Shown here one piece after another: positions 18,489 through 31,133 of a stretch of DNA of 64,000 nt. Location: positions 1 through 64,000 of the forward strand of contig JAIQGF010000002.1 in the NCBI GenBank assembly GCA_020072845.1, written 5' to 3'. The notes under the pieces are model-generated. The model ran no database searches. It was not told the DNA's origin and saw only the letters and a program-made list of their open reading frames with translations. This DNA is from Terriglobia bacterium. GTDB taxonomy: Bacteria > Acidobacteriota > Terriglobia > Terriglobales > Acidobacteriaceae. A program made the translations under genes and the position numbers. How positions within the stretch are numbered: the stretch's first letter is position 1; each line of letters opens with the position of its first letter.

Positions 18489-20252
18489 CTAGTTATCCGT
18501 TGCGGCCTCAACCAGCGGGCTGGGGCGTCTGATCATGTCGTGCAACGCCGCGCCGGCGGGAACCATGGGGAAGACCGAGTCTTCCTGTTCCACGCAGAAA
18601 TTCAAGACCACGGTCCCGCGATGCGCGCGCGCGGCCTGCACCGCGGGGATAACTTCGGAGCGAGTGCGAACAGTCATGGCATGCAGTCCGAAGGCCTGCG
18701 CCAGTTTCTCGAAATCGGGATTCACGAGCGGCGTGGCGTGATAGCGGCGGTCATAGAAAAATTCCTGCCACTGTCGCACCATGCCGAGGTAACCGTTGTT
18801 GATGATGGCGACCTTGAGTTCGAGCCCTTCCTGGGCGACGGTGGCGAGTTCGCACATGGTCATCTGGAATCCGCCGTCGCCGACCACCACCCAAACTTCT
18901 TCGTCGGGGCGGGCGAACTTGGCGCCGATGGCGGCGGGAAGGGCGAAGCCCATGGTGCCCAGGCCGCCGGAAGTGATGAGCGTGTGCGGCTCTTCGTGCT
19001 TGTAGTACTGCGCTTCCCACATCTGGTGCTGTCCGACGTCGGAGACCACGACGGCTTTGCCGCCGGTCTCGCGCCACAGGTCGGAGATGACGTGCGCGGC
19101 GTAGAGATGGCCGTTGTCGGGAAGGTTCTGAATGTCGCGGACGGCAACCTCGCCCTTGAGTGCGGCGATGTGATGGAGCCATGGGGAACGGTCGACACTC
19201 GTGTTCGCGTTAGGAACATCCCCACCCTGTCGCGACAAGGGTGGGGCAACCGTGACGCCCGGCAGCAGGTCCTGCAAGACGGCGTGCAGGTCGCCGATGA
19301 GCGAGACGTCAACCGGAACGTTCTTGTTCACCTCGGCAGGATCGATCTCGACGTGAATCTTTTTCGCGTTCGGCGCGTAGGTTTTCAGAGTGCCGGTGAC
19401 GCGGTCGTCGAAACGCATGCCGAGGGCAATCAGCAGGTCGGCTTCCTGAATGGCGGTGTTGACCCAGGCCTCGCCGTGCATGCCCATCATGCCGAGGTTC
19501 AGCGGATGGGAAGCGGGGAAGGCGCCGATGCCGAGCAGAGTCATGGCAACCGGGATGTTGGCCTTTTCCGCCAGCTCACGGACTTGGTCGAGCGATCCGG
19601 AGAGCAGAATGCCGTGGCCGGCGAGAATGAGCGGGCGCTGCGCGGAGTTGATGAATTCGAGGGCGCGGAGGTACTCCTCGGGTGCGGCGCGGCGGTCGGG
19701 ACGCGGCGGGTGCGAGGGTGTCTCCGTGGTTTCCCAGGTGAATTCGCAACTGGATTGCTGGGCGTCCTTGGTGATGTCAATCAGCACCGGGCCGGGACGT
19801 CCGGAGCGGGCGATCATGAAGGCCTCGCGCACCACGCCGGCAACCTCATCGGCGCGCGTGACCAGGTAGTTGTGCTTGGTGATCGGCAGGGTGATGCCGG
19901 TGATGTCAATTTCCTGGAAGGCGTCGGAGCCGATAAGCCTGCTACCGACCTGGCCGGTGATGCAGACGATGGGCGAGGAATCCATCATGGCGGTGGCGAT
20001 GCCTGTGACCATGTTGGTGGCGCCGGGGCCGGAGGTCGCGACGGCACAACCGACGCGTCCGCTGGCGCGCGCATAGCCGTCGGCCATGTGGGTGGCGCCC
20101 TGCTCGTGGCGAACCAGGGTGTGGTGGATGGCGGGGAACTTGCCGAGCGTGTCGTAGGCGGGCAGGATGGCGCCACCGGGGTAACCGAAGACGTGGGTGA
20201 CGCCTTCGCGGCTGACGCATTCCCAGAGAATTTCTGCACCGGTCATTTTCAT
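18489..20252 (-). CDS. ilvB: Acetolactate synthase large (catalytic) subunit
   Basis: The product of 587 residues is a thiamine-diphosphate and FAD enzyme that condenses pyruvate with a second 2-oxo acid, the first common step of branched-chain amino-acid synthesis. Visible are the catalytic Glu region (VRHEQGATHMADGYARASG), ATSGPGATNMVTGIATA, the central FAD domain, and the diphosphate/Mg motif GDGGFQMTMCELATVAQ...NNGYLGMVRQWQ. I chose the ATG at 20252; the longer frame upstream crosses a GTCGAYG heptamer array. The ribosome-binding site is weak. Neighbours on both sides are ilv genes. Confidence 0.97.
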   Translation of the reverse strand: MKMTGAEILWECVSREGVTHVFGYPGGAILPAYDTLGKFPAIHHTLVRHEQGATHMADGYARASGRVGCAVATSGPGATNMVTGIATAMMDSSPIVCITGQVGSRLIGSDAFQEIDITGITLPITKHNYLVTRADEVAGVVREAFMIARSGRPGPVLIDITKDAQQSSCEFTWETTETPSHPPRPDRRAAPEEYLRALEFINSAQRPLILAGHGILLSGSLDQVRELAEKANIPVAMTLLGIGAFPASHPLNLGMMGMHGEAWVNTAIQEADLLIALGMRFDDRVTGTLKTYAPNAKKIHVEIDPAEVNKNVPVDVSLIGDLHAVLQDLLPGVTVAPPLSRQGGDVPNANTSVDRSPWLHHIAALKGEVAVRDIQNLPDNGHLYAAHVISDLWRETGGKAVVVSDVGQHQMWEAQYYKHEEPHTLITSGGLGTMGFALPAAIGAKFARPDEEVWVVVGDGGFQMTMCELATVAQEGLELKVAIINNGYLGMVRQWQEFFYDRRYHATPLVNPDFEKLAQAFGLHAMTVRTRSEVIPAVQAARAHRGTVVLNFCVEQEDSVFPMVPAGAALHDMIRRPSPLVEAATDN

Positions 20253-20283
20253 AAGAAACTCGTCGTTGGTCGTTAGTCTTAAA

Positions 20284-20404
20284 GTCGACGGTCGATGGTC
20301 GACGGTCGATGGCCGAAAACAGATTCCTCGCGGGTTAAAACCCGCTCGGAATGACAAACAATGAAGGGCCCTGATTGGCACGGCTAAAGCCGTGCCCTTC
20401 CCAT
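20284..20404. repeat. GTCGAYG heptamer array plus family C and B elements
   Basis: 20284-20314 holds four to five units of GGTCGAY. 20323-20358 is a family C element with the core GCGGGTTAAAACCCGC, and 20377-20404 is GGCACGGCTAAAGCCGTGCCC. A CCTCGACTTCGCTCGGGAC segment follows at 20424-20443. Together they fill the ilvD-ilvB gap. Confidence 0.85.
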
Positions 20405-20465
20405 TACGTCTTCGGTCACGGCTCCCTCGACTTCGCTCGGGACAAGTTCCGCCGTGACCTTCCCA

Positions 20466-22154
20466 TCAGGTGACTGCGCCGATGGCGGCGGAGGAAACCT
20501 GGCGGGCGTACTTGGCCATGACGCCGCGGGTAAAGCGCGGCTTGGGCGGCGACCAATAGGCCAGCCTATTCTTGATTTCAGCGTCGCTGAGTTCCACCGA
20601 CAAGCGGCGCGCGGGAACATCGAACTCGATGATGTCGCCGGAGCACAGGGCGGCGATGGGCCCGCCACAGGCGGCTTCAGGGGCGACGTGGCCGGCCATC
20701 AGGCCGTGGGTGGCGCCGGAGAAACGGCCGTCGGTGAGCAGCGCGACGGAATCTCCCAGGCCGGCGCCGACCAGCGCGGCGGTGACCGCGAGCATTTCGC
20801 GCATGCCGGGGCCGCCGCGCGGACCTTCGTAGCGGATGACGACGACGTCGCCGGCCTTGATGCGGCCTTGCTGCACGGCGGCGAAGGCGTCCTCTTCGCT
20901 TTCGAACACCTGGGCGGGACCGCGATGCGACCCGGCGGTGTGCCCGGCGGTTTTGACCACGCAGCCTTCGGGCGCGAGATTTCCCTTGAGGATCACCAGG
21001 CCGCCGGTAGCGCGCAGCGGCTGCGATGCGGGGCGCACGACCTGTTGTCCGGGCTGTTCGATCATCTTGGCAGCCTCTTGGGCGAGCGTATTGCCGGTGA
21101 CCGTGGAGCGCTCGGGGTGCAGAACGCCGGCATCGCGGAGACGGCTGGCGAGCAAGCGTACGCCGCCGGCTTCGTAGAGATCGGTGGCAACGAAGCGGCC
21201 GCCGGGTTTGAGGTCGGCGAGCAGAGGCGTGCGCGAGCTGATGCGATCGAAGTCGTCGATCGCGAGCGGGACACCGGCTTCGCTGGCAATGGCGAGCAGA
21301 TGCAACACCGCGTTGGTGGAACCGCCGCTGGCGGCCACCGCGGCAATGGCGTCTTCCAGCGCCTCGCGGGTGATGATCTGCGTCGGCTTGAGGTCCTGCT
21401 GAACCAGTTGCATGACCAGCTCGCCGGCGTGCTGCGCGGCGGCGTCCTTGTCGGGATGACCGGCGGGGACGCTGGAATCGCCCATGGGCGCGATGCCGAG
21501 CATCTCGATGACGAGTGCCATGGTGTTGGCGGTGAATTGACCGCCACAGGCGCCGGCGCCGGGACAGGCGCTGTTTTCCAGGGCGCACAGTTCGGTTTCG
21601 CTCATGGCACCGCGGCCGTAGGCGCCCACGGCTTCGAAGACGTCCTGAATGGTGACGTCGTGTCCCTGGAAATGGCCGGGGCTGATGGAGCCGCCATAGA
21701 GCACGAGGCCGGGAACGTCAACCCGAAGCAGCGCCATGACCGCGGCGGGAATGGTTTTGTCGCAGCCGACGAGGACGACGAGGCCGTCGAAGAGATTGCC
21801 GCGCGCGACCAGTTCGATGGAGTCGGCGATCACCTCGCGGCTGACGAGGGAAGCGCGCATGCCCTCGGTGCCCATGGTGATGCCGTCGGAGATGGAGACG
21901 GTGTTGAACTCCATGGGGGTGCCGCCGGCGGCGTAGATGCCGGCCTTCACCTGCTGCGCGAGATGGCGGAGATGAAAATTGCAGGGACCGACCTCGATCC
22001 AGGTGTTGGCGACGCCGATGATGGGGCGGCGCAGCTTGTCGTCGTCGAAACCAACCGCCTTGAGCATGGCGCGGGCGGGCGCGCGGCTGGGGCCGTCGGT
22101 GATGGCGCGGCTGTGGCGCTTGAGACTGCCGTCGGCTGGAGGAGGCTTGTTCAC
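20466..22154 (-). CDS. ilvD: Dihydroxy-acid dehydratase
   Basis: The product of 562 residues is an iron-sulfur enzyme that removes water from dihydroxy acids to give the 2-oxo precursors of valine and isoleucine. The three cluster cysteines can be placed: VGPCNFHLR, VGCDKTIPAA and GACGGQFTANTM. The C-terminal LLTDGRFSGATHGLMAGHV is also characteristic. Its length fits the shorter bacterial type. It is the first structural gene after the leader peptide and attenuator at 22195-22351. Confidence 0.97.
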   Translation of the reverse strand: MNKPPPADGSLKRHSRAITDGPSRAPARAMLKAVGFDDDKLRRPIIGVANTWIEVGPCNFHLRHLAQQVKAGIYAAGGTPMEFNTVSISDGITMGTEGMRASLVSREVIADSIELVARGNLFDGLVVLVGCDKTIPAAVMALLRVDVPGLVLYGGSISPGHFQGHDVTIQDVFEAVGAYGRGAMSETELCALENSACPGAGACGGQFTANTMALVIEMLGIAPMGDSSVPAGHPDKDAAAQHAGELVMQLVQQDLKPTQIITREALEDAIAAVAASGGSTNAVLHLLAIASEAGVPLAIDDFDRISSRTPLLADLKPGGRFVATDLYEAGGVRLLASRLRDAGVLHPERSTVTGNTLAQEAAKMIEQPGQQVVRPASQPLRATGGLVILKGNLAPEGCVVKTAGHTAGSHRGPAQVFESEEDAFAAVQQGRIKAGDVVVIRYEGPRGGPGMREMLAVTAALVGAGLGDSVALLTDGRFSGATHGLMAGHVAPEAACGGPIAALCSGDIIEFDVPARRLSVELSDAEIKNRLAYWSPPKPRFTRGVMAKYARQVSSAAIGAVT

Positions 22155-22194
22155 GTGCTTGCGATCCTCGAATATCAGGGCCCTAAAACTTGAA

Positions 22195-22281
22195 GGCCAT
22201 CATCGTTTCTGGATGATGGCCGGCGGCTACGAAATGCGCTGGCCGGTCATCCGCTGTCTACGCTCCTCGTAAGGAGGAGCG
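22195..22281 (-). promoter_or_regulatory. Transcription attenuator of the ilv operon
   Basis: On the minus strand three structures can be drawn. (1) CGCTCCTC-CTTAC-GAGGAGCG at 22281-22261 lies within the leader codons. (2) GGATGACCGG at the leader stop (about 22252-22243) can pair with CCGGCCATCATCC, forming an antiterminator. (3) GGCCATCATC with GATGATGGCC (22221-22212 and 22204-22195) is a 10-bp perfect hairpin followed by a T-rich stretch (TTCAAGTTTTAG). Structures 2 and 3 are mutually exclusive. Ribosome stalling at Leu/Ile codons would free strand 2; completing the peptide would cover it and allow the terminator. Confidence 0.75.
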
Positions 22282-22351
22282 CCGTAATGAGGAGCAGAGG
22301 GACCCCGGGTGCAGCGAAGGCCAGCGGATTGGATTGAGTGGTACAAGTCAT
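22247..22351 (-). CDS. ilvL: ilv operon leader peptide
   Basis: This is a 34-codon frame with ATG at 22351 after GAGAAG, ending in TGA at 22247. Its second half reads VPLLLITALLLTRSV, with six Leu, one Ile and two Val among 15 residues, all end products of the operon. Its stop codon lies inside the antiterminator strand. This matches in design the E. coli ilvGMEDA leader, which is of similar length (32 residues), though I see no sequence homology beyond composition. The peptide has no role except to sense charging of Leu, Ile and Val tRNAs. It was recognised by position, composition and the downstream hairpins. Confidence 0.75.
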   Translation of the reverse strand: MTCTTQSNPLAFAAPGVPLLLITALLLTRSVDSG

Positions 22352-22489
22352 GATTTCTTCTCGTGCCGTCCCTACGGGAGCCGTACCGCTTTCAACGGGC
22401 CTCCCCGGCACTCCCCCTTCGACTTCGCTCAGGGCAGGCTGTGCCGGGCCAGTGTCTGCCGCCCCTGCGGGGCTGGCATTGAGCGGCAA

Positions 22490-22518
22490 AAATACCGCGA
22501 AAAGAAGTATAAGTCAAC
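22490..22518 (-). promoter_or_regulatory. ilv operon promoter
   Basis: TTGACT at 22513-22518, a 17-base spacer and TATTTT at 22490-22495 (minus strand). The start would be near 22483, giving a leader RNA of about 130 bases before ilvL. A perfect palindrome TTATCGATAA at 22555-22564 lies about 75 bases upstream of the start, where a LysR-type activator could bind. Confidence 0.65.
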
Positions 22519-22591
22519 GCTTGAAATTCTTTGATTAATATAAGCGATTGTTATTATCGATAATTTCGTTTATGGGTTATGGGGCGATCTT

Positions 22592-22682
22592 GGTGCCGCG
22601 CCGCTGGCGCTCGCCGACTTTATCGCGGCTACCCACCGCTGCCGCGGTGGGCTAACGAATTCCGCCCGCTGCGCGGGCTGAT
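22592..22682. repeat. Family A triple-palindrome element, copy 2
   Basis: GTGCCGCGCCGCTGGCGCTCG, CCACCGCTGCCGCGGTGG, GCTAACGAATTCCGC and CCGCTGCGCGG in order, just after the lysR gene (3' side) and before the ilv promoter. Confidence 0.9.
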
Positions 22683-22704
22683 TCCGAGTGACCGCGCGGG
22701 CGAG

Positions 22705-23619
22705 TCAACCGTGTGGCGCGGATTTGGACTTGGGGCGCAGACGGGCGCGGCTCAGGATGAGCTCGACGAAGGCGGTGGCGGCGCGCGGCAGCGTGCGGTC
22801 GGAGCGGTAGACGAGGCCGAGCTCGCGCCATAGGTCAACGTCCTGCAGAGCCAGTAGCTTGACTTCGCCGGCGCGCACTTCTTTGGCGGCGAAGCTGTTG
22901 CTGATGATGGAAACGCCGAGGCCGGCGGCGACGAAGCCCTTGATCATGCCCACGCTGGGCAGTTCCATGACGACGCGCATGGTGGCCTGGTAGGGGCGGA
23001 AAAGTTTGTCGAGCACCTGGCGGGTGTAGCCGGTCTTGGGAAAGATGAGCGACTGCTCGGCGACCTTGCTGATGGGCACGGAATCGTATTTCGCCAGCGG
23101 GCTCGTGGCGGCGACCATGAGCATGAGGCGGTCGCGATAAATCACCTGCACCTTCAGGCAAGGCGATTTGACGGGCAGGGTGACGATGCCGACGTCCAGA
23201 GAGCCTTCCTCGCAGCGCTCCAGGATCTTGCGGCTGAAGTTGCGATAGATGTTGATCTGGACCTGCGGGTACATGCGCGAGTATTCGGCGAAGACGTCGG
23301 GCAGGACGTAGAGGCAGGTGGCCTCGTTGGCGCCGATGGCGAGCATGCCGCGCGGGGTGGCGCCCTGGTCGGCGACGGCGCGCAGAGACTCCTGGCGGAG
23401 GGTGAGCAACTGCTTGGCGTATTCGAACAGGACGGTGCCGGCGGGGGTGAGGCGCACGGACTTGCCGGCGCGGTCGAGGAGCTTCTCGCCGTATTCCATC
23501 TCGAGCTGGCGGATTTGCGCGCTCACCGCCGACTGCGAGCGGAACACCTTCTGCCCGGCGCGAGAGAAGTTGCCGAGCTTGGCGACTTCCATGAAGGTGA
23601 CGAGTTGATCGAAGTCCAT
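22705..23619 (-). CDS. LysR-family transcriptional regulator
   Basis: The product of 304 residues has an N-terminal winged helix-turn-helix (residues 1-60: FMEVAKLGNFSRAGQKVFRSQSAVSAQIRQLE) and a C-terminal periplasmic-binding-type effector domain. It is of CysB/CysL-like length. It lies directly upstream of the ilv promoter, in the same direction, so it may control ilvDBNC in addition to attenuation, but its effector cannot be inferred. A TATAAT at 23650-23655 (minus strand), about 30 bases before the ATG, is a likely -10 box. Confidence 0.9.
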   Translation of the reverse strand: MDFDQLVTFMEVAKLGNFSRAGQKVFRSQSAVSAQIRQLEMEYGEKLLDRAGKSVRLTPAGTVLFEYAKQLLTLRQESLRAVADQGATPRGMLAIGANEATCLYVLPDVFAEYSRMYPQVQINIYRNFSRKILERCEEGSLDVGIVTLPVKSPCLKVQVIYRDRLMLMVAATSPLAKYDSVPISKVAEQSLIFPKTGYTRQVLDKLFRPYQATMRVVMELPSVGMIKGFVAAGLGVSIISNSFAAKEVRAGEVKLLALQDVDLWRELGLVYRSDRTLPRAATAFVELILSRARLRPKSKSAPHG

Positions 23620-23692
23620 GACGGCCTGCTTATCGAGGTGGGCCGGATTATAACTTTGTTGAATACGGATTTCGGTGAATTATTCAGGTTCT

Positions 23693-24113
23693 TGTGCCGC
23701 GCCTCCGGCGCTCCGGGCGCCGGTTGGGATTTTGACCCACCGCTGCCGCAGTGGGCTAACGAATTCCGCACCTCCCGGCGCTTTTTTACAGTGGCTTCAG
23801 GCCCAATTTATTTTTCGCCGAAACCGGCACAAGCGCAGCCCACGGCTTGCGAGGTTCTGTCGCCCGCTGAAGCGGGCTTGGTTTTGTTGTTGCGCGCAAC
23901 CCACGGCTTACGCCGTGGGCTACACATTCCGACGCCTGCTGCGCAGGCTGTGAATTCCGGGCGTAAAGAGGCTGCTGGAAAAGCAGAACAGCAGGTTCCT
24001 CGCTGCGTCTCCCGCGCTGCGCTCAGTCGGCGCAGCTCGGAATGACACTACCTTAGGATCTCGTTTTCGGCACGACTAAAGTCGTGCCCTGATACATTTC
24101 TGTCGCCTGCTGC
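23693..24113. repeat. Intergenic repeat cluster between gltD and lysR
   Basis: No gene is supported in this gap. It holds a family A copy (23693-23785), a variant CCCACGGCTTACGCCGTGGG with GCTACACATTCCG (23900-23930), paired CGCCTGCTGCGCAGGC palindromes at 23930 and 24105, a family C-like stretch (23995-24050, GTTCCTCGCTGCG...CTCGGAATGACA) and a family B palindrome with CTGATACA (24071-24098). Confidence 0.85.
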
Positions 24114-24124
24114 GCAGGCTCAAT

Positions 24125-25538
24125 TCACTGGGTCAGAGTATGGCTGCGCAGAAAGGTGTCCACGGCGGCGGCGGCTTTGCGGCCTTCGGCGATGGCCCAG
24201 ACGACCAGCGACTGGCCACGACGCATGTCGCCGGCGGAAAAGACGCCGGGAACTGAAGACATGTAGCCGGCGCCGGTAGCGACGTTGCCGCGCTGGTCGA
24301 GATCGACGCCGAGTTGCTCGAGCATTCCGTTGCGCACCGGACCGAGAAAACCCATGGCCAGCAGCACGAGGTCGGCTTCCATGGTGAATTCGGTGCCGCT
24401 GATGGGCGCGAACGCGGGAGGCGGGCCGACGCGAACGCCGTGCAGGAATTTCACGTTGCCGTGCTCGTCGCCGCCGAACGCGGTGGTGGCGATGCCCCAG
24501 TCGCGGACGCCGCCCTCTTCATGTGCGCCCTCGGTGCGGAGCTGCATGGGCCACAGCGGCCAGGGGGTCTGCGGCGCGCGCTCCTGCGGCGGCATGGGCA
24601 AGAGTTCAAACTGGTGGACGGAGACCGGCTTCTGGCGATGCACGGTGCCGAGGCAGTCGGCGCCAGTGTCGCCGCCGCCGATGATGACCACGCGCTTGCC
24701 GGTAGCGAGGATGTCTTCGCGCGGCGGCAGGACATCGCCTTCACAGCGGCGGTTCTGCTGCGGCAGAAACTCCATGGCGAAGTGAATGCCCTTCAACTCG
24801 CGTCCGGGGATGCGCAGGTCGCGCGGCGATTCGGCGCCGCCGCAGAGCAGGAGCGCGTGGAAGTCGCGGCGCAAGTCGTGGACCGGGACGTTTTGACCGA
24901 CGTGGGCGCGGGTCATGAACTGGACGCCTTCGGAAGAGAGTTGCTCGATGCGGCGGTCCACGAGATGCTTTTCGAGCTTGAAAGCGGGAATGCCGTAGCG
25001 CAGCAGGCCTCCGATGCGGTCGGCCTTTTCGAAAACGGTGACGTCGTGTCCGGCACGGCGCAATTGCTGCGCGGCGGCCAGGCCCGCGGGTCCGGAGCCG
25101 ATGACGGCGACGCGCTTGCGAGTGGGGAAGTGCGGCGGCTGCGGACGAATCCATCCTTCCTGAAAGCCGCGCTCGATGATGTTCTTCTCGATTTCCTTGA
25201 TGGTCACCGGCGGCTGGTTGATGCCAAGCACGCAGGCGGCTTCGCAGGGCGCGGGGCAAATGCGTCCGGTGAATTCCGGGAAATTGTTGGTGGAGTGCAA
25301 CTGGCGGACCGCCTCGCGCCACAGGCCGCGATAGACGAGGTCGTTCCAGTCGGGGATGAGATTGTTGAGCGGGCATCCGGTGTGGCAGAAGGGCACGCCG
25401 CAATCCATGCAGCGCGCGCCCTGTACGGCGAGCTTTTCCTCGGGAAAGTCGCGGTAAATCTCGAACCAGTCGTTGATGCGCTCAATGACCGGGCGGCGCG
25501 CGGGCAGCTCGCGGGCGTACTCCATGAAACCGGTGGTC

Positions 25539-25546
<8 letters not shown>
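24125..25546 (-). CDS. gltD: Glutamate synthase small subunit
   Basis: The product of 473 residues is the FAD/NADPH subunit of glutamate synthase; it passes electrons to GltB. Near the N-terminus is the iron-sulfur cysteine set [17 protein letters not shown] and [13 protein letters not shown]. The FAD motif is [19 protein letters not shown] and the NADPH motif [15 protein letters not shown]. The C-terminus ends [22 protein letters not shown]. The ATG overlaps the gltB stop by 8 bases (ATGGGTAA), which indicates translational coupling. The product is cytosolic. Confidence 0.96.
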
Positions 25547-30122
<4,576 letters not shown>

Positions 30123-30257
30123 CTGCACTTCTTCCGTAGGTAGTCAGGCGTGTGCCTCGGGCAAACGGCGAGCGTGCCCTAACGCTAAGTTCTCCGATAA
30201 ATGGCGGGAAGTACAACGCAGAATTTCGTTTTGGGGGATTGGGAAAATTGATGAGTT

Positions 30258-30291
30258 GAGAGTTTCAGTTTCAGTTTCAGTTTCAGACACT
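30258..30291. repeat. Tandem hexamer CAGTTT array
   Basis: Four to five copies of CAGTTT lie between gltB and the toxin-antitoxin pair. It is the same unit as at 2797-2830 on the other strand. Confidence 0.85.
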
Positions 30292-30324
30292 AAGCTGCGC
30301 CGGTGAGGTCGTGGGTTTTAAATG

Positions 30325-30630
30325 CTATTGTCCGGCTTCAAGCGTGAGTTTCAGGCCCATGGCCTTGGTCACGGCGACCAGAGTAGAGAGCCGAGGATTG
30401 CCGTGTGCCGACAGAGCCCGGTAAAGGCTCTCGCGCTCGATGCCGGCGGCCTTAGCCACCTTTGCGATTCCGCCTCGGGCTTCGGCCACCCGGCGCAAGG
30501 CAACCAGGAGCACGCGTGGATCGTCTGTGTCGTCCAGCGCCGCTCGCAGGTATTCGGCGGCAAAATCCGGGTTCGCGCGCAGCTCCCGCACCATGGCTTC
30601 GTCGTGCGAGACACTAGCCTTGTGTTTCAT
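30325..30630 (-). CDS. HigA-like antitoxin (addiction-module antidote family)
   Basis: The product of 101 residues has a C-terminal Cro/C1-type helix-turn-helix (GGIAKVAKAAGIERESLYRALSAHGNPRLSTL). The N-terminus (DEAMVRELRANPDFAAEYLRAALDD) is typical of the antidote family that pairs with short RelE-fold killers. It would bind and neutralise the upstream toxin and repress the operon. Its start overlaps the toxin stop by 4 bases. Toxin-first gene order is characteristic of hig-type modules. Confidence 0.9.
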   Translation of the reverse strand: MKHKASVSHDEAMVRELRANPDFAAEYLRAALDDTDDPRVLLVALRRVAEARGGIAKVAKAAGIERESLYRALSAHGNPRLSTLVAVTKAMGLKLTLEAGQ

Positions 30631-30956
30631 GGGTTGCGAGTCCTTTCCTTGTAGTCACGGAGGTACTGAATAGCCCGATTTATATCGGAGGACTGTCTCC
30701 GCTTGTCGCCGCCGCAGAGTAGCATCACGCAAGTGCTGCCCAAGGCCGCATAGTAAAGCCGGTATCCCGGCCCCCAGTCGATCCGCAGTTCAGATACCCC
30801 CGCACGCAAAGACTTGCAGTCGCCGAAATTTCCAAGCGAGAGGCGGTCAATCCGCGCGGCAATTCGCGCTCGCGCTTGAACATCATTCAGACCCGCCAAC
30901 CAATCGCCGATTACGTCCTTGCCCGTCCGGGTGACATACCGACGAATCTCGATCAC
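30627..30956 (-). CDS. HigB/RelE-fold toxin (addiction-module killer family)
   Basis: The product of 109 residues has the RelE-superfamily pattern of this killer family: TGKDVIGDWLAGLNDVQARARIAARIDRLS, then RAGVSELRIDWGPGYRLYYA and LLCGGDKRRQSSDINRAI. It probably cleaves mRNA on the ribosome when not bound by antitoxin. The start is GTG at 30956: TACACT lies 7 bases before it and TTGCCT 17 bases further up, so the transcript would begin at or next to the GTG. No Shine-Dalgarno is present. Confidence 0.9.
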   Translation of the reverse strand: MIEIRRYVTRTGKDVIGDWLAGLNDVQARARIAARIDRLSLGNFGDCKSLRAGVSELRIDWGPGYRLYYAALGSTCVMLLCGGDKRRQSSDINRAIQYLRDYKERTRNP

Positions 30957-30963
30957 ATGCGAC

Positions 30964-30992
30964 AGTGTAACTTATAAATCACAAGAAGGCAA
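30964..30992 (-). promoter_or_regulatory. Promoter of the toxin-antitoxin operon
   Basis: TTGCCT (30987-30992), a 17-base spacer and TACACT (30964-30969), followed 7 bases later by the GTG start of the toxin. Confidence 0.6.
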
Positions 30993-31120
30993 CATCGAAC
31001 CAGCGTTTCCGGTTAGCAGGACTAGCGTGCAATGCTCCGAGAGCATTTGGACAGATTTGTAAATGATGGTGTCAAGAAGTGACGGCTTGGAGGTTTGGTA
31101 GCGCGAGCGGACTCAGCCCG

Positions 31121-31126
31121 TATAAT
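31121..31126 (+). promoter_or_regulatory. -10 box TATAAT for leaderless yceH
   Basis: A perfect TATAAT ends 7 bases before the GTG at 31134. TTGGTA at 31095-31100 could be a -35 at a long 20-base spacing. Confidence 0.65.
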
Positions 31127-31133
31127 CTCCAGC

